In this document: piece after piece, positions 5,765-7,596 of the stretch
How the letters are laid out: every line of letters begins with the position of its first letter
How positions within the stretch are numbered: the stretch's first letter is position 1
Assembly: GCF_039926425.1 (NCBI RefSeq)
Contig: NZ_JBDSWZ010000215.1
Location: forward strand, 1-7,596
DNA length: 7,596 bases
Origin: Dokdonella_A sp039926425
Lineage (GTDB): Bacteria; Pseudomonadota; Gammaproteobacteria; Xanthomonadales; Rhodanobacteraceae
Reading direction: 5' to 3'
Position numbers and translations under genes: made by a program
The notes under the pieces: model-generated
Seen by the model: only the letters and a program-made list of their open reading frames with translations
The model's database searches: none
Told to the model about the DNA's origin: nothing

Positions 5765-7527
5765 CCGGCGTCGATCGCGGTGACGAGCGCATCGAGCAGA
5801 ACAGCATGCGACCAGCGTGGCGTGAACGTATGGTCGGGTCCGTCGATCATCGTCACGCCGAGCATGCCGCTCGCGAGCAGCCGCGGCACCACCGAACCGC
5901 CTTCCTCGAACAGCAGCCCGCGCCCCGGATCGCTGGCGGCAAACACGAACCGCACATTCACATCACGCCGCGCGAGTTTGGCCAGCTCGCTGCCGAGGTC
6001 GTTGGTCAGCGGCAGGTGCAGATGTCGCTGCAATTCCTTCAACGGGCGGGCGATCTTGCCGATCGCCCGCAGCCAGACGATGCGCGCGACGCGCGTCAGG
6101 TCGACTTGGCCGCGCACCAGTTTGCGCCACGAAGCCCCGCTCGACAGTGCGCGCTGATAGCGCGCGGCGTCCGCCGCCACGCGGAACGCGGCGAAGTCGA
6201 GCGCCATGCCCGGCGCGTAGTGGAAGGTGAGCGGATTGATCGCGACGACCGAGCCGATCGCCAGGCCAGCCAGCGCGGCTTTCAGTGCGTGATATCCGCC
6301 GGAGCACAATCCAACTGCCGCGATCGGACCGGTTCCGTGCTGTCGCAACCACGCCACCGACGATGCGATGTCGTCGATCACATGCGATCCGTAGACGGTG
6401 TTCTCGATGGCGCGCGCACGCGTCGCACTGTCACCGATTCCGGAGAGATCGACGCGCAGGACGAGGTGGCCACGCGCAGCGAGCGTCCTCGCCAACGCGA
6501 CGTAAAGGCGGTTCGGACCGATGCGGCCGACCGCGCCCGCATTGAGGAGGAGCACGGCACGTTTGTCGGGTGATGCGGGGCGGGTCGCGATTCCCCATTG
6601 GAAATCATCCAGGCGAACGGCGTCTTCACGGATCGTCGCTCCATCCGCGACCATCTCCGCCCGAGATCGCAATGTCAGCGTCCGCGGCGCAGCGTCGCCA
6701 AACGCGGGTTCTGTCGCGCGCGCAACCGCGAAGGCAATCGCCGCTTCGATGATCGCGACGGGAATCACCGTGCGATGCGGATCGAGCATCATCTCCACGT
6801 AACCTGGCAAGCGCTGCTGCTCGACTGATGCACCCGCGGCGAGCAGATGCGACGCCCATGCATCGTTCGGCGCAAGGTCGTCGCGATCGATCAGCAGCAT
6901 CCGCGGAGCAGGTGCCCGCGGCAGTGCGAGCAGGTCGATCGCCTCGATGGAGCGACGCGTTTCGCCGGTGAGTGCAAAGCCCACCAGTTCCTGCACGTCA
7001 TCGATCGCAGGCGACGGCGGCGGAGTCAGTGCGAGCGCCATCTGCAGCACACGACCTTCCCGCAACAGCGCCTTTCCCTTCGGAACCGCCGCGATGGCGA
7101 TCACCGCTGCGACATCGTCGCGTCGCAGTGCGGCAAGTGTGGCGAGGCTCGCGCCGAGGCGGACACCGGCCAGCACGATGCGCCTTGCACCGGCTCCGCG
7201 CGCGAGCGCGCACGCATCGTCGATACTGAGCAACCACTGTTCGAGGCGATCGGGATCGAGATCGTCGCCCGCACTGTCGCCACACCCGTCGAGGTCGAAG
7301 CGCACCGCAAGCACTCCGGCCGCCGCGGCGAATTGCGCGAGATGGCGCAGAGAACGGAGCGCGCACACGGCCTCGAAGCCGAAGGGCGGAACGATGACCA
7401 GTGCGAGGTCGCAAGTCGCGCTCGCCGGCCGATGCAGCCAGCCGAAGCGCGGTCGATCAGCCGCTCCGAAGTAGCCGGCTTGCGCAGCGGGAACGATCAC
7501 CGCCGCGTTTGCGTCCGGCAAATTCAT
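5761..7527 (-). CDS. Fused dual alpha/beta-hydrolase, resembling exosortase-A-associated hydrolases 2 and 1 joined together
   Basis: A 588-residue protein with two tandem alpha/beta-hydrolase domains and no signal peptide. Domain 1 (about 18-270) has PPFGFE, FDLDGCGDS (78-85) and an elbow GVRLGAS in which Arg123 sits where a nucleophile is expected. It also has an acidic loop IDRDD (213-217) and PGYVEMMLDPH (His251). Domain 2 (about 305-586) has NAGAVGRIGPNR, VDLSGIGDS (359-367) and an elbow GLCSGGYHA whose nucleophile position is Cys408, with candidate partners Asp533 (ASDPGRG) and His566 (GPDHTFTP). From memory, G-L-R-x-G and G-L-C elbows are typical of exosortase A system-associated hydrolases 2 (TIGR03101) and 1 (TIGR03100), usually separate proteins of about 270 residues. 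Domain 1 is probably catalytically dead; domain 2 could be a Cys hydrolase or acyl-thioester enzyme. The ATG at 7527 overlaps the preceding gene's stop (ATGA). The exact subfamily is uncertain. Confidence 0.82.
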   Translation of the reverse strand: MNLPDANAAVIVPAAQAGYFGAADRPRFGWLHRPASATCDLALVIVPPFGFEAVCALRSLRHLAQFAAAAGVLAVRFDLDGCGDSAGDDLDPDRLEQWLLSIDDACALARGAGARRIVLAGVRLGASLATLAALRRDDVAAVIAIAAVPKGKALLREGRVLQMALALTPPPSPAIDDVQELVGFALTGETRRSIEAIDLLALPRAPAPRMLLIDRDDLAPNDAWASHLLAAGASVEQQRLPGYVEMMLDPHRTVIPVAIIEAAIAFAVARATEPAFGDAAPRTLTLRSRAEMVADGATIREDAVRLDDFQWGIATRPASPDKRAVLLLNAGAVGRIGPNRLYVALARTLAARGHLVLRVDLSGIGDSATRARAIENTVYGSHVIDDIASSVAWLRQHGTGPIAAVGLCSGGYHALKAALAGLAIGSVVAINPLTFHYAPGMALDFAAFRVAADAARYQRALSSGASWRKLVRGQVDLTRVARIVWLRAIGKIARPLKELQRHLHLPLTNDLGSELAKLARRDVNVRFVFAASDPGRGLLFEEGGSVVPRLLASGMLGVTMIDGPDHTFTPRWSHAVLLDALVTAIDAG

Positions 7528-7596
7528 TGCAGGGCGAACCGCGCGGTCGCTTCTGCGTTGAGCGCGCCGATCGTGCCGCGCGCCGCAGACAGAGAC
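7524..7596 (-). CDS. C-terminal end of an unidentified gene, first seen member of the minus-strand operon
   Basis: The minus-strand frame beginning at base 7595 is open for 23 codons and ends with a TGA at 7524-7526, inside the ATGA that starts the dual hydrolase gene. The visible tail is Ala-rich and ends in ATARFALQ. This exact 4-base overlap matches the other two junctions of the operon, which is the main reason for calling it a real gene end. Too little is present to name it; an acyl-CoA ligase, acyl carrier protein or another hydrolase would fit such operons but is not shown. Confidence 0.5.
   Translation of the reverse strand, partial: SLSAARGTIGALNAEATARFALQ

Noticed and set aside
5722..6573. 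A 283-codon plus-strand open frame opposite the dual hydrolase gene, and a 208-codon one at 5531-6157
   Set aside because: Composition is dominated by Arg, Asp, His and Gln with no recognisable domain, typical of the strand opposite a GC-rich gene. The minus-strand frames carry clear acyltransferase and hydrolase motifs.
1..7596. CRISPR arrays, tRNA or rRNA genes, insertion sequences and attachment sites
   Set aside because: No regularly spaced repeats, transposase motifs, terminal repeats or tRNA-like cloverleaf sequences were seen on reading through both strands.

Overview
This is GC-rich proteobacterial DNA, most likely from a gammaproteobacterium of the Xanthomonadales/Rhodanobacteraceae type. 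That placement is inferred from the gene families and from the C-terminal 'VFRNGFD' tail of the secreted protein, not from a marker gene. The window looks like part of an exopolysaccharide (EPS) locus of the kind that accompanies exosortase A (XrtA/PEP-CTERM), although no exosortase or PEP-CTERM protein lies in it.

Layout from left to right. (1) Bases 2-1087, plus strand: the C-terminal three quarters of a polyprenyl-phosphate sugar-1-phosphate transferase of the EpsB/PEP-CTERM-associated type, which starts EPS repeat-unit assembly. (2) Bases 1142-1816, minus strand: a small membrane-anchored J-domain protein, convergent with the transferase, with a hairpin between them. (3) Bases 1817-2195: a non-coding divergent region of about 380 bases with an imperfect inverted repeat, a sigma-70-like -10 element, a small dyad and a leader hairpin. 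(4) Bases 2196-3914, plus strand: a secreted heparinase II/III-type polysaccharide lyase with a signal peptide and a short C-terminal tail ending VFRNGFD. (5) Bases 3915-3974: a 60-base convergent gap with a GC-rich hairpin. (6) Bases 3975-7596, minus strand: a tightly packed operon, read from the right edge leftwards. It holds an unidentified partial gene, a 588-residue protein made of two fused alpha/beta-hydrolase domains, an OafA/YrhL-type membrane acyltransferase, and a phospholipase/carboxylesterase-type hydrolase. All three junctions in this operon are 4-base ATGA or GTGA overlaps, so translation is probably coupled.

Inferred working model: the phosphoglycosyltransferase starts an EPS chain on undecaprenyl phosphate, the membrane acyltransferase decorates the glycan (or a lipid-linked intermediate) with acyl groups, the hydrolases handle acyl donors or remove acyl groups, and the secreted lyase trims or remodels the polymer outside the cytoplasm. 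The most interesting element is the fused hydrolase. Its two halves resemble the two separate exosortase-A-associated hydrolases, with Arg at one nucleophile-elbow position and Cys at the other.
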